Positions 34,736-42,770 of a stretch of 64,000 nucleotides of DNA are shown in pieces. The stretch is from Streptomyces sp. CB00455 (GTDB taxonomy: Bacteria; Actinomycetota; Actinomycetes; Streptomycetales; Streptomycetaceae): positions 58,765 to 122,764 of the forward strand of contig NZ_LIVQ01000007.1 in the NCBI RefSeq assembly GCF_001905445.1. The letters run 5' to 3'. The position numbers were made by a program, and so were the translations under genes. Each line of letters begins with the position of its first letter. Position 1 is the stretch's first letter. Under the pieces are notes generated by a model. The model made no database searches. It was not told the DNA's origin and was given only the letters and a program-made list of their open reading frames with translations.

Positions 34736-36004
34736 ATGGACACCAAGGATGTTACCGATCACCTCTATTACCCCGTCAGCGAGCGCAAAATGGAACGGGG
34801 CGAAGGTGTCTACCTGTACGACGAGGACGGCAATTGCTTCCTCGACTGCGCATCGGCGACGTTCAACCTGAGCCTCGGCTACTCGCACCCGGCCGTCATC
34901 GCCGCCATGAAGGACCAGCTCGACAAGGTGGTCCACATGACCTCCTCGTACCAGAGCGACCCGATCAACGGCCTGGTCCAGCGGCTGGTGGAGACCTCCC
35001 CGTCGGGCCTGACGAAGGTGCACCCCAAGGTGTCCGGCGGCTCGGCGGCCAATGAGGGCGCCATCAAAATGGCCCAGCTCGCCACGGGCAAGTCCGACGT
35101 CATCACGCTGTTCCGCAGCCACGTCGGGCAAACGATGATGATGACCTCGATGTCCGGCAACGCCTTCCGCCGCGAGCCCTTCCCCAATCTCTTCCCCGGC
35201 AGCCTCCAGGTGCCCGACCCCTACTGCTTCCGCTGCTTCTACGGGCAGCAGAGGGAGACCTGCGGGCTGATGTGCGTCGACCGCCTGGAGGACTTCGTCG
35301 ACTACGCCAGCAGCGGCCGCGTCGCCGCCGTCCTGATCGAGCCGATATCCGGGAACGGCGGGAACATCGTCCCGCCCGACGGCTACATGCAGAAACTGCG
35401 TGCCTTCTGCGACGAGCAGAACATCGCCCTGATCTTCGACGAGATCCAGACCGGAATCGGCCGCACCGGCCATATGTTCGCCGCGCAGTACTTCGATGTG
35501 GAGCCGGACGCCATCACCACTGCCAAGGGCCTCGGCGGATCGGGTGCCCAGGTGGCCGCCATCATCACCAACGAGCGGCTCGCCGGACTTCCCGCGAATC
35601 ACCATTCCTTCACGTACGGCTCCAACCTGCTCGCCGCCGCGGCCGCGAACGTCACCCTGGACATCGTGCGGCAGCCGGAGTTCCTCGCGAACGTCACCAG
35701 GACCGGTGACTACATCATGGAACGCCTCCGCGACATGCAGACCCGCTACCAGGCCATCGTGGACGTCCGCGGCGTCGGCCTCATGATCGGCTTCGAGATG
35801 GCGGAACTCGACGGCAAACCGGCCGTCAAGCTCACCAACCACCTGGCCGCAAAGGCCATGGAGCACGGTCTGATCCTGCGCACCTCGCGCTACGGCTACG
35901 GCAACGTCCTCAAGATCCGCCCGCCGCTGATCCTCACGATGGACCAGGCCGAGGAGATCTGCGACAAGCTGGAGAACCTCTTCCTCGCGGAGCTGGCCCG
36001 ATGA
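34736..36004 (+). CDS. Class III aminotransferase, first azasugar gene (GabT1-like)
   Basis: A 422-aa PLP-dependent class III aminotransferase. Asp235 in IFDEIQTGIGRTG binds the pyridine nitrogen and Lys264 in TTAKGLGGSG forms the Schiff base; VSGGSAANEGAIKMA binds phosphate. A Cys-rich PYCFRCFYG segment is typical of its subgroup. In the Bacillus 1-deoxynojirimycin pathway the equivalent GabT1 aminates C2 of fructose 6-phosphate. The assignment rests on what follows: an inositol-monophosphatase-like phosphatase and a zinc alcohol dehydrogenase in the same order as gabT1-yktc1-gutB1. AGAAGGAAAA precedes the ATG, and the stop overlaps the next ATG (ATGA). Which ketose phosphate it takes is inferred, not shown. 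Confidence 0.85.
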   Translation: MDTKDVTDHLYYPVSERKMERGEGVYLYDEDGNCFLDCASATFNLSLGYSHPAVIAAMKDQLDKVVHMTSSYQSDPINGLVQRLVETSPSGLTKVHPKVSGGSAANEGAIKMAQLATGKSDVITLFRSHVGQTMMMTSMSGNAFRREPFPNLFPGSLQVPDPYCFRCFYGQQRETCGLMCVDRLEDFVDYASSGRVAAVLIEPISGNGGNIVPPDGYMQKLRAFCDEQNIALIFDEIQTGIGRTGHMFAAQYFDVEPDAITTAKGLGGSGAQVAAIITNERLAGLPANHHSFTYGSNLLAAAAANVTLDIVRQPEFLANVTRTGDYIMERLRDMQTRYQAIVDVRGVGLMIGFEMAELDGKPAVKLTNHLAAKAMEHGLILRTSRYGYGNVLKIRPPLILTMDQAEEICDKLENLFLAELAR

Positions 36005-36954
36005 AGCAGCTGCTGACGGGCCTCGGCGCCCACGTCCGGTCCGAACTCCTGGCCTACGCCGACCGCGGCCTGGCCCGCCAGGTCCACGGCGACTCGCCCG
36101 GCGGCGACGCACAGTTCGACGTGGACGAGGTGGCCGAGCAGGCCGTACTGGACTACCTGCGCGCACACGCCGACATCCCGCTCGCCCTCTACACCGAGGA
36201 CGGGTCCTACGTAGAGCTCGCGCCCGATCCCCAGGTGCTGCTCGTCGTCGACCCCATCGACGGCACCCGGCCCACCTCGGCCGGCCTGGAGATGGGCATG
36301 GTGTCCATCGCCGCCGCACCCTACGGCGACGGCGCGCCCACCCTCGCCGACGTCACCGCCGCCTGCCTGGTGGAGATCAAGAGCGGCGCCTGGTTGTACG
36401 GGGACGAGGAGGAGGGCCTGACCAGCGGCGGGTTCAGCACCCCGGTGCCGCGCCTGAGCCGCAACACCGACCTGGCCAAGATGTTCTGGTCGATCGAGTT
36501 CAACGGCCACCCGATGCGGCTCATGTCCGACGCCTACGCCCACCTGGTCGACCGCTCGGCCAACACCGGCGGCATCTTCGTCTTCAACAGCAGCACCTTC
36601 TCCATCTCGCGCATCATCACCGGCCAGCTCGACGCCTTCGTCGACATCGGCAACCGGGTCCTGCGCGACCACCCGCAGACGGAGGCCGACTTCCTGCGCG
36701 TGGGCCGCGGCTCGATCCTGCACCTCTTCCCCTACGACATCGCCGCCGCCGTCTACCTCGCCCGCCTCGCCGGCGTGGTGATCACCGACGCCTACGGCGA
36801 CGACCTCGGCAGCACCTCCCTCGTGGACCTCGGTCCCATGAACCAGAAGTCGTGCATCGCGGCCTCCACCCCCGAACTGCACAAGCAACTGCTGGAGTCC
36901 GTCCACTGGAACCTCGGCTCCACCCCCACCCCCCACACGACGGAGGCATCATGA
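36001..36954 (+). CDS. Inositol-monophosphatase-like phosphatase, second azasugar gene (Yktc1-like)
   Basis: A 317-aa member of the Mg-dependent inositol monophosphatase/fructose-bisphosphatase superfamily. The metal-binding motif is VVDPIDGT with Asp84 and Asp87; Glu66 in YTEDG and the late Asp in PYDIAAAVYLARLAG complete the site. In azasugar pathways the Yktc1 enzyme removes the phosphate from the aminated sugar so that its primary alcohol can be oxidised. It starts in ATGA overlap with the aminotransferase and ends in ATGA overlap with the dehydrogenase, so the three are made in fixed ratio. Confidence 0.85.
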   Translation: MKQLLTGLGAHVRSELLAYADRGLARQVHGDSPGGDAQFDVDEVAEQAVLDYLRAHADIPLALYTEDGSYVELAPDPQVLLVVDPIDGTRPTSAGLEMGMVSIAAAPYGDGAPTLADVTAACLVEIKSGAWLYGDEEEGLTSGGFSTPVPRLSRNTDLAKMFWSIEFNGHPMRLMSDAYAHLVDRSANTGGIFVFNSSTFSISRIITGQLDAFVDIGNRVLRDHPQTEADFLRVGRGSILHLFPYDIAAAVYLARLAGVVITDAYGDDLGSTSLVDLGPMNQKSCIAASTPELHKQLLESVHWNLGSTPTPHTTEAS

Positions 36955-37988
36955 AGGCGCTGACGCTCACCGCGGACCGCACGCTCGCCCTCGTCGACCA
37001 CCCCAAACCGGAGCCCAGCCGCGCCGACGACGTCGTCATCCGCGTCGCCCAGAGCGGGATCTGCGGCACCGACCGCAGTGTGCTCGTCGGCAAATTCCCC
37101 GCCGAGACCGGTGTGGTGATGGGACACGAGGCCGTCGGCGTCGTCGACTCCACCGGTCCCGGCGTCACCCGCTTCGCCGTGGGGGACCGCGTGATCGTCA
37201 ACCCCACCCTGTACTGCGGCAACTGCCCGGCCTGCCTCGAAGGCCACTGGAACTTCTGCGGCCACAAGGCCGGCACCGAGGTCGGCCTCGACTACGACGG
37301 GTCCTTCGCGGAGTTCATCCGCCTCCCCGAACTCTTCTGCCACGCCATACCGGACGGCATGAGCTTCGACCGCGCCGTCGTGGTCGAGCCGCTCGCCTGC
37401 GCCCTGAACAACATCGAGGCCGGCCGGCTCGCCGCGGGCGAGACCGTGATCGTCGTGGGCGGCGGTCCCATGGGCGTGGTCACCGCCATGGCCGCCCAGC
37501 TGTACGGGGCCCGGGTGCTGCTCGTCGAACCCGACCCGGTCCGCCAGCAGCTGGACCGCGAGGTGTTCGACACCCCCGAGTTCGGCGGCCGCGTCAGCGT
37601 CCACGCTCCCGATGACGACGAACTCACCGAGCGGGGCGACCTGGTCGTCGACTCCGTCGGCAACCTCCTGGAGCAGAGCATCGGCTACGCCGCGGTGCGC
37701 GGCCGGATCGTCATCATGGGCTTCAACAGCAACGCCTCCGCCACGGTGCGCCCCCTGGCCCTCCTCCAACGGGGCCTGCAGATCATCGGCGCGGGCGACT
37801 ACAACAGCCAGATCTTCCCCAGGGCCATCGAACTCGCCCGGACCCTCCCGCTGGAACGCGTGGTCACCCACCGCTTCGCCCTGGCGGACCACGAGCAGGC
37901 GTTCAAGGCCCTCGCCGCCGTCCCCGACGCCGAGTACAGCGCGCTGAAGGTCGTCCTCGTACCGCCGCACGCCGGGGCGGAGGCGTGA
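36951..37988 (+). CDS. Zinc-dependent alcohol dehydrogenase, third azasugar gene (GutB1-like)
   Basis: A 345-aa medium-chain zinc dehydrogenase of the sorbitol/threonine dehydrogenase branch. Catalytic zinc ligands: Cys38 (SGICGTD) and His59-Glu60 (VMGHEAVG). Structural zinc: Cys89, 92, 95 and 103 (YCGNCPACLEGHWNFC). The Rossmann motif is VIVVGGGPMGVVTA. In the nojirimycin-type route GutB1 oxidises C6 of the dephosphorylated aminosugar; the aldehyde then closes with the C2 amine to give the six-membered imine/hemiaminal ring. Starts in overlap with the phosphatase (ATGA); stop overlaps the GH35 start (GTGA). Confidence 0.85.
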   Translation: MKALTLTADRTLALVDHPKPEPSRADDVVIRVAQSGICGTDRSVLVGKFPAETGVVMGHEAVGVVDSTGPGVTRFAVGDRVIVNPTLYCGNCPACLEGHWNFCGHKAGTEVGLDYDGSFAEFIRLPELFCHAIPDGMSFDRAVVVEPLACALNNIEAGRLAAGETVIVVGGGPMGVVTAMAAQLYGARVLLVEPDPVRQQLDREVFDTPEFGGRVSVHAPDDDELTERGDLVVDSVGNLLEQSIGYAAVRGRIVIMGFNSNASATVRPLALLQRGLQIIGAGDYNSQIFPRAIELARTLPLERVVTHRFALADHEQAFKALAAVPDAEYSALKVVLVPPHAGAEA

Positions 37989-39883
37989 GCGCCCCGGCCC
38001 GCGGTCGCATGGGCGACGCGCTGGTCCCGGACGCCGGCCGCCCCGTGATCGTCGGCGAGTACCCGTACTACCGTGCCGACCCCGCCAACTGGGCCTCCAA
38101 CCTCCGCGAGCTGCGCCGGCTCGGTGTCGACGTCGTCTCCTGCTACCTGCCCTGGCGGTTCCACGAGACCGGCGAAGGCGCCCGGCGGACCTTCGACTTC
38201 ACCGGCCGGACCGACCCCCAGCGCGACGTGACCGGGCTCCTCGAACTGGCGGCGCAGGCAGGACTGGCCGTACTGCTCAAGCCCGGCCCCTTCATCCACG
38301 CCGAGGTCCAGCTCGGCGGGCTGCCCGACCGGCTCTGCGGGCCCGCGCACACCCCGTACCGCGGGTTGGGCGGCACGGTCCTCACCTCGCAGGACAAGCC
38401 GCTGCCCAGCCTGCTGGACCCGGCGGTCCGGGCCGAAAGCGAGGTCTGGCTGCGCGCCGTCGCCGACGAGGTCGTGGCCAAGGCCGCCGCCCCCCACGGC
38501 CCGGTGGTCGCACTCCAGCTCGGCAACGAGGGCATGGCCGGCGAGGCCAATCTCCCCGTCGACGCCCAGGACGCCTCCCCGGCCGCCCGCGAGGCCTTCG
38601 CGCACTGGCTGACCGGACGCGGGCTGACGGACGAAGCCGCCCTGGCGGCAGAGGAACTCGACCGGTGGACCAGTGGCCTTCGGCTGCTGTGGTCGCAGTG
38701 GTGCGGGCACGCCATCGTCGGCATGTGGGACCGGATCTCCGACCTCTTCCCGGCCGGCCCCGTCCGCATGGCCAACGTGCCGCTGGCGAGCACCACGGGG
38801 CCGGGGGCGGCCCTGGACGCGTGGGCCGCCCGGCAACGGGCCGTCAGGGGCTCCCGGCACCTGCCCGGCCACACCGAGTGGGTCGGGAACCCGGCACGCG
38901 ACAGCGCCGCCTTCTCCTCCCACCTGACCGGGATGCTGCTCGGCGGCACCGATGTGGCGGAGGCCAACTGGGGCTTCACCTGGACCGACGAAACCTTCGC
39001 CCAGCCGCGCACCCCCGTGTTCAACGCGCTCCTGGCGCTGCTCCTCGGCTCCACCACGGTCAGCGTCTACACGGCGTGCGCCGCGGGCAGCTGGGGTCCC
39101 CTGGTGGACATGGACCCCGAGGGACTCCGCGCGGAAGGCGTGGACCCGGCCCTGCACGCACCGCCCTACTGCCCCGGGGCGCCTCTCGGCGAGAGCGGCA
39201 CGCACAACCCCAACGCCCAGGGCCTGCGCCTGCTGGCCGCCTTCCTCGACCGCTTCGGCGGCCTGCTCCTGGACACCGAGCTGGAACGGGACGCACTGGT
39301 CCTCCTCGACCGGGCCCTGCCCGAGGCCGGTGCCTGGCAGCGCGAGGGCCGGACCCCGCTCCGGGAACTCGCCGACGCCGTGCAGGAGCAGCTGCGCGAC
39401 CGTGGGCGGCTGATCGGCCTGGGATGGCTCGACGAGCACCCCCGGCCGGCCGCGGCCGGCCCCGCCGTACCCGTGGGGGTCCTGCGCGCCGGGCACCCGG
39501 ACGGCCCCCGGACCACCGGCGAGCTGAGTCTCGCCGCCGGCGCCCCGGCCGACGGCGCGGTCGCCGCCTTCGTCGCGGACCTGGCATCGGGCGGCGCGGC
39601 GCGCTGGACGTCCGAGCACCGCCGCGCGGTCGTGCTGAGCCGCACCGGTCCCGAGGACGTACGGATCATCGGCGGCTTCAACCCCACCGACGGCGACGAC
39701 CGGGTCACCGGCCCCGAAGGAGCCTGGGAGCTGGACCTCCCGGCGGGCTCCGCCGCCGTCGCCGTCACCCGTGGCGGGACCCTCCTGGGCTGGGCGGCGA
39801 CGCCGGCCCCGCAGGCCGCCGCACCCGCCGCCCTCACCTGGGCCGGCGAGAAGGCCGACGCACTGCGCGTCGCGGCCTCCTGA
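37985..39883 (+). CDS. GH35-type beta-galactosidase
   Basis: A 632-aa glycoside hydrolase of family 35 type. The TIM barrel begins VIVGEYPYYRADPANWASNL and has PWRFHE and LLKPGPFIHAEVQLGGLPDRL (broken only by family-typical changes). The acid/base is Glu182 in LQLGNEG and the likely nucleophile Glu298 in GHTEWVG, so it looks catalytically competent. No signal peptide is seen, so it should act in the cytoplasm. Starts with GTG overlapping the dehydrogenase stop, which ties it to the azasugar trio. Roles that fit: trimming a glycosylated intermediate, or acting as an insensitive glycosidase that protects the host. A 221-base gap follows. Confidence 0.8.
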   Translation: MSAPARGRMGDALVPDAGRPVIVGEYPYYRADPANWASNLRELRRLGVDVVSCYLPWRFHETGEGARRTFDFTGRTDPQRDVTGLLELAAQAGLAVLLKPGPFIHAEVQLGGLPDRLCGPAHTPYRGLGGTVLTSQDKPLPSLLDPAVRAESEVWLRAVADEVVAKAAAPHGPVVALQLGNEGMAGEANLPVDAQDASPAAREAFAHWLTGRGLTDEAALAAEELDRWTSGLRLLWSQWCGHAIVGMWDRISDLFPAGPVRMANVPLASTTGPGAALDAWAARQRAVRGSRHLPGHTEWVGNPARDSAAFSSHLTGMLLGGTDVAEANWGFTWTDETFAQPRTPVFNALLALLLGSTTVSVYTACAAGSWGPLVDMDPEGLRAEGVDPALHAPPYCPGAPLGESGTHNPNAQGLRLLAAFLDRFGGLLLDTELERDALVLLDRALPEAGAWQREGRTPLRELADAVQEQLRDRGRLIGLGWLDEHPRPAAAGPAVPVGVLRAGHPDGPRTTGELSLAAGAPADGAVAAFVADLASGGAARWTSEHRRAVVLSRTGPEDVRIIGGFNPTDGDDRVTGPEGAWELDLPAGSAAVAVTRGGTLLGWAATPAPQAAAPAALTWAGEKADALRVAAS

Positions 39884-40010
39884 GAACGCGGGCGGCGGGG
39901 CAGCGTACCTGACAGCGCGCACCCCGCCGTCCGCCCCTTTCCCCCTTCCCCCGCAGTCCCTGCGGCGGAACACCCGCCTGCCCTGCGCGGGTACCCGTGC
40001 GCCTTCCCCC

Positions 40011-40037
40011 GGTGCCCGCCCGCCCGGAGCGGGCACC
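40011..40037 (+). terminator. Intra-operon hairpin before the fused aminotransferase
   Basis: GGTGCCCGC / GCGGGCACC, a 9-bp perfect stem with a 9-nt loop, in the 221-base gap after the GH35 gene. Its 3' arm is part of a 17-bp direct repeat (GAGCGGGCACCCGCCCG, starting at 40027 and 40044). It may attenuate transcription between the azasugar half and the NRPS half of the cluster. Confidence 0.4.
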
Positions 40038-40104
40038 CGCCCGAGCGGGCACCCGCCCGGTGGGAAGCGCCGACGAGCAGCCCTCCTACGAGCGAGATGC
40101 CGCC

Positions 40105-42351
40105 ATGCCCCCGAAGGAACACCCCGAACCCCACCCGGCCCCCCGCCCCTCGTCGGGCCCCGGGCGCCACCTGCTGCCCGCCGGCCCGCGGACCCTCGGC
40201 ATCCTGACCGACCTCATCGGGAAGGAGCAGCCGATCTTCGCGATGCCCTCCTGGTTCGTCACCACCGAATCCGCCCAGGCGGGCCACCTCATCAGCGAGT
40301 TCGTCAGGGAGCTGGGCGGCCGACCGCCCGGCACCGACTTCCGCAGCTTCTTCGCCAACTCGCGCTACGAGGCCCTGCACGGCGCGGTCAAACTACTGCG
40401 CCACCGGGCGGCGGCGACCGCCTCAGCCCACCGCGGCCGCGTCCTGGTCCTGGACCCGGACGGCACCCTGGCCCGGCGCGCCGACCCCCTCGGAGAGGGA
40501 CCCGAGCGGGCCCTCGTCCCCGGGCTCGTGGCGTACACCACGCTCCGTGAACTGTCCGCCGCCCTGCCCGGAACCGCCCTGCCCGGAACCGCCCTGTGCG
40601 GCCTCGTCGTGCGCCGCCCGGAACTGCTCGACGCCGAAGGACTCGCCGAGCTCGTCGCCCTGGCCGCCGCGGCCAGGGCCGCCGGTGCGCGGATCGCCGT
40701 CGACCTCTGCGACATCGACCCGGGCCGCCAGAGCGACGCCGCCGTCACCGCCCTGCGGCCCGACCTCGTCGTCCTCGGTGAATCCCTCACCGGCTACGAG
40801 GTCCCCTTCGGCGCCTTCACCGGCAGCCACGACATGTTCGCCCCGTGGAGCACCCCGCAGGCCGCCTTCCTGCATTCCAACACCTACGGCGGCAACACCG
40901 TCGCGATGCGCGCCGTCATCGGCCGGCTGTTGCCGCGCTGGGACGCAAACGCCCCGGTGCACCGGGCCCTCGCCGCGGCCGCCGACGACCGCCAGCGCAC
41001 GCTCGACCTCTACGCCCGGCACGTCAACCCCATGACGGTACGCATGCACCGCAAGCTGCGCGGAGCGCTCAACGTCGTGCGGGCCAAGGGGTCCCGGCTC
41101 ACCGTCCGGCTCGATTCCGGCCGCACCCTGGAGCTGGTCGACGGGCTCTGCGGGGCGGGCCTCGGAGTGGCGGGCCACAGCCCCGCCGACGCGCTCACCG
41201 AGGTGGTGCGCAGCCACGATCCGGCCCGCGACCACGTCGGCGAACTGGAGCGGGTACTGGCCGCGGAGACCGGACTGCCCCGCACGTTCCCCGCGGTCAG
41301 CGGTGCCTCGGCCGTGGAGAGCGCGTTCACCCTGGCCCGGCTCGCCCGCCCCCACCAGAGGCGGATCATCGTCTTCCGGCACAACTACGGCGGCAAGACC
41401 CTCGTCTCGCTCCTGGCGACCGCGGCCGACCGGACCCGGGCGCCGTTCGGGCCGCTCTACGAGGACATCCGCTACATCGACCCCTTCACCCCGCACGCGG
41501 TCGACGAGTTCCGCGCGGCAACCGCCGACGGCGAGGTCGCGCTGGTCTGGATCGAGCTGGTCCACGGCAGCTCCGACGCCTACGCCCCGATCCCCGCCGA
41601 CCTCCTGGAGGCGGTCACCGAGGGCCGCACCGCACAGGGCTATCTCGTCGGCGTCGACGAGGTGCTGACCTCCTACTACCGCTGCGGCACCCGTTTCGCC
41701 CACCACGGCCGGCTGCCGTCCGTCGACCTGATGAGCCTGTCCAAGGCGCTCAGCTACGGATGCTTCCCCACCGGCGCGGCCCTCGTCTCCGAAGCCGTGT
41801 ACGAAGCCGCCCGCGCGGCCCATCCCCAGCTGGTCGGGGAACTGCGCGGCCAGCACGCCCACGGGCTCGGCGCCCACTTCGCCCTGCACGCCATCGCCCA
41901 GGTCGACGCGCTCGGGCTCGACGACCGCGTCCGGACCCTGTCCGAGGTGGTGCGCTCGGGCCTCGCCGCCATGGACACCGGCCCGGGGGGCGTCGTCGGC
42001 CGCCGCTTCAGCGAAGGGCTGCTCGGGCGCTTCGAACCCAGGGTGCCAGGACCGCTCGGCCGGTTCGTGGACCCGCAGGGCGAGCTCATGACCTACGCCC
42101 TGATCCTCTGGTGGATCACACGCGCCAGGGCGTTCGTCGTCTACGACGTCTTCCTCCTGCCGCTGAACGCCACCGAGCGCGAGATCCGCCACGTGATGCG
42201 AGGGGCCCGCCGACTGTCCAGGACCGGACCCCTGCGGCTCCTGGCCCAGGTGGCGCGCTTCCACCTCGGCGAGAGGCTGCGCCAGGCGCTGAGCCCCGGG
42301 CCGCGCCGGGCACGGAAACCCGAGCCCGCAACCCGAAGGAGTACGACATGA
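40105..42351 (+). CDS. Fused pseudo-aminotransferase / class III aminotransferase
   Basis: A 748-aa protein with two PLP-fold aminotransferase modules. The C-terminal module (about 320-720) is a complete class III enzyme of the glutamate-1-semialdehyde mutase branch: SGASAVESAFTLAR, Asp518 in VGVDEVLTSYYRCG and the Schiff-base Lys547 in DLMSLSKALSYG. The N-terminal module (about 60-280) aligns with the same fold (Asp200 in AVDLCDIDPGR; HSNTYGGNT) but has Glu226 in VLGESLTGYEVPFGAF where the Lys should be, so it cannot form an internal aldimine. The start is uncertain: ATG 40105 has only a weak GAG site. Stop overlaps the SnoaL gene. Substrate unknown; it could aminate the aldehyde released by the NRPS. 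Confidence 0.75.
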   Translation: MPPKEHPEPHPAPRPSSGPGRHLLPAGPRTLGILTDLIGKEQPIFAMPSWFVTTESAQAGHLISEFVRELGGRPPGTDFRSFFANSRYEALHGAVKLLRHRAAATASAHRGRVLVLDPDGTLARRADPLGEGPERALVPGLVAYTTLRELSAALPGTALPGTALCGLVVRRPELLDAEGLAELVALAAAARAAGARIAVDLCDIDPGRQSDAAVTALRPDLVVLGESLTGYEVPFGAFTGSHDMFAPWSTPQAAFLHSNTYGGNTVAMRAVIGRLLPRWDANAPVHRALAAAADDRQRTLDLYARHVNPMTVRMHRKLRGALNVVRAKGSRLTVRLDSGRTLELVDGLCGAGLGVAGHSPADALTEVVRSHDPARDHVGELERVLAAETGLPRTFPAVSGASAVESAFTLARLARPHQRRIIVFRHNYGGKTLVSLLATAADRTRAPFGPLYEDIRYIDPFTPHAVDEFRAATADGEVALVWIELVHGSSDAYAPIPADLLEAVTEGRTAQGYLVGVDEVLTSYYRCGTRFAHHGRLPSVDLMSLSKALSYGCFPTGAALVSEAVYEAARAAHPQLVGELRGQHAHGLGAHFALHAIAQVDALGLDDRVRTLSEVVRSGLAAMDTGPGGVVGRRFSEGLLGRFEPRVPGPLGRFVDPQGELMTYALILWWITRARAFVVYDVFLLPLNATEREIRHVMRGARRLSRTGPLRLLAQVARFHLGERLRQALSPGPRRARKPEPATRRSTT

Positions 42352-42770
42352 GCCACGACAACGTGGAAGTGGTGCGCCGCTTCTTCCAGCTGTTCGAGGA
42401 GGGCCGGCTGGCCGACATCGAACCGCTGCTCGCCCCGGACTTCGAATGGGTCTATTACGGCCCCCGATCCCTGCCCTGGGCGGGCACCTACAGCGGAGTC
42501 ACCGGCTTCCGGGAGTTCTTCGCCATCGTCCGCGAACTGATCCAGGTGCAGGAGTGCCAGGCGTACGACTACCTCGACGCCGGGGACCGGGTCGTCGTGC
42601 TCGGCTTCAGCCGGACCCGCGTCCTCGCCAACGACGCCCGCTACGAGGCCCCATGGATGAACGTCTTCACCGTCCGCGACGGCCTGATCTCCCGGTACCT
42701 CGACCTCTTCGACACCGCCAGCGTCGTCGAAGCCCTGACCCGGCCGCGGGAGGTGACACCGGCGCCGTGA
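42348..42770 (+). CDS. SnoaL-like (NTF2-fold) protein
   Basis: A 140-aa protein of the NTF2/SnoaL-like fold: EVVRRFFQLFEEGRLADIEP, LLAPDFEWVYYGP, then MNVFTVRDGLISRYLDLFDT. Members act as cyclases, isomerases or dehydratases, or are binding proteins, in secondary metabolism. AAGGAG precedes ATG 42348, which overlaps the upstream stop; its own stop overlaps the NRPS start (GTGA). It may shape or stabilise an imine or aldehyde intermediate between the azasugar enzymes and the NRPS, but that is only suggested by position. Confidence 0.8.
   Translation: MSHDNVEVVRRFFQLFEEGRLADIEPLLAPDFEWVYYGPRSLPWAGTYSGVTGFREFFAIVRELIQVQECQAYDYLDAGDRVVVLGFSRTRVLANDARYEAPWMNVFTVRDGLISRYLDLFDTASVVEALTRPREVTPAP

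Noticed and set aside
42446..42766. Upstream extension of the NRPS frame to 42446
   Set aside because: It lies wholly within the SnoaL gene in another frame; GTG 42767 in overlap with the SnoaL stop places the A domain normally.
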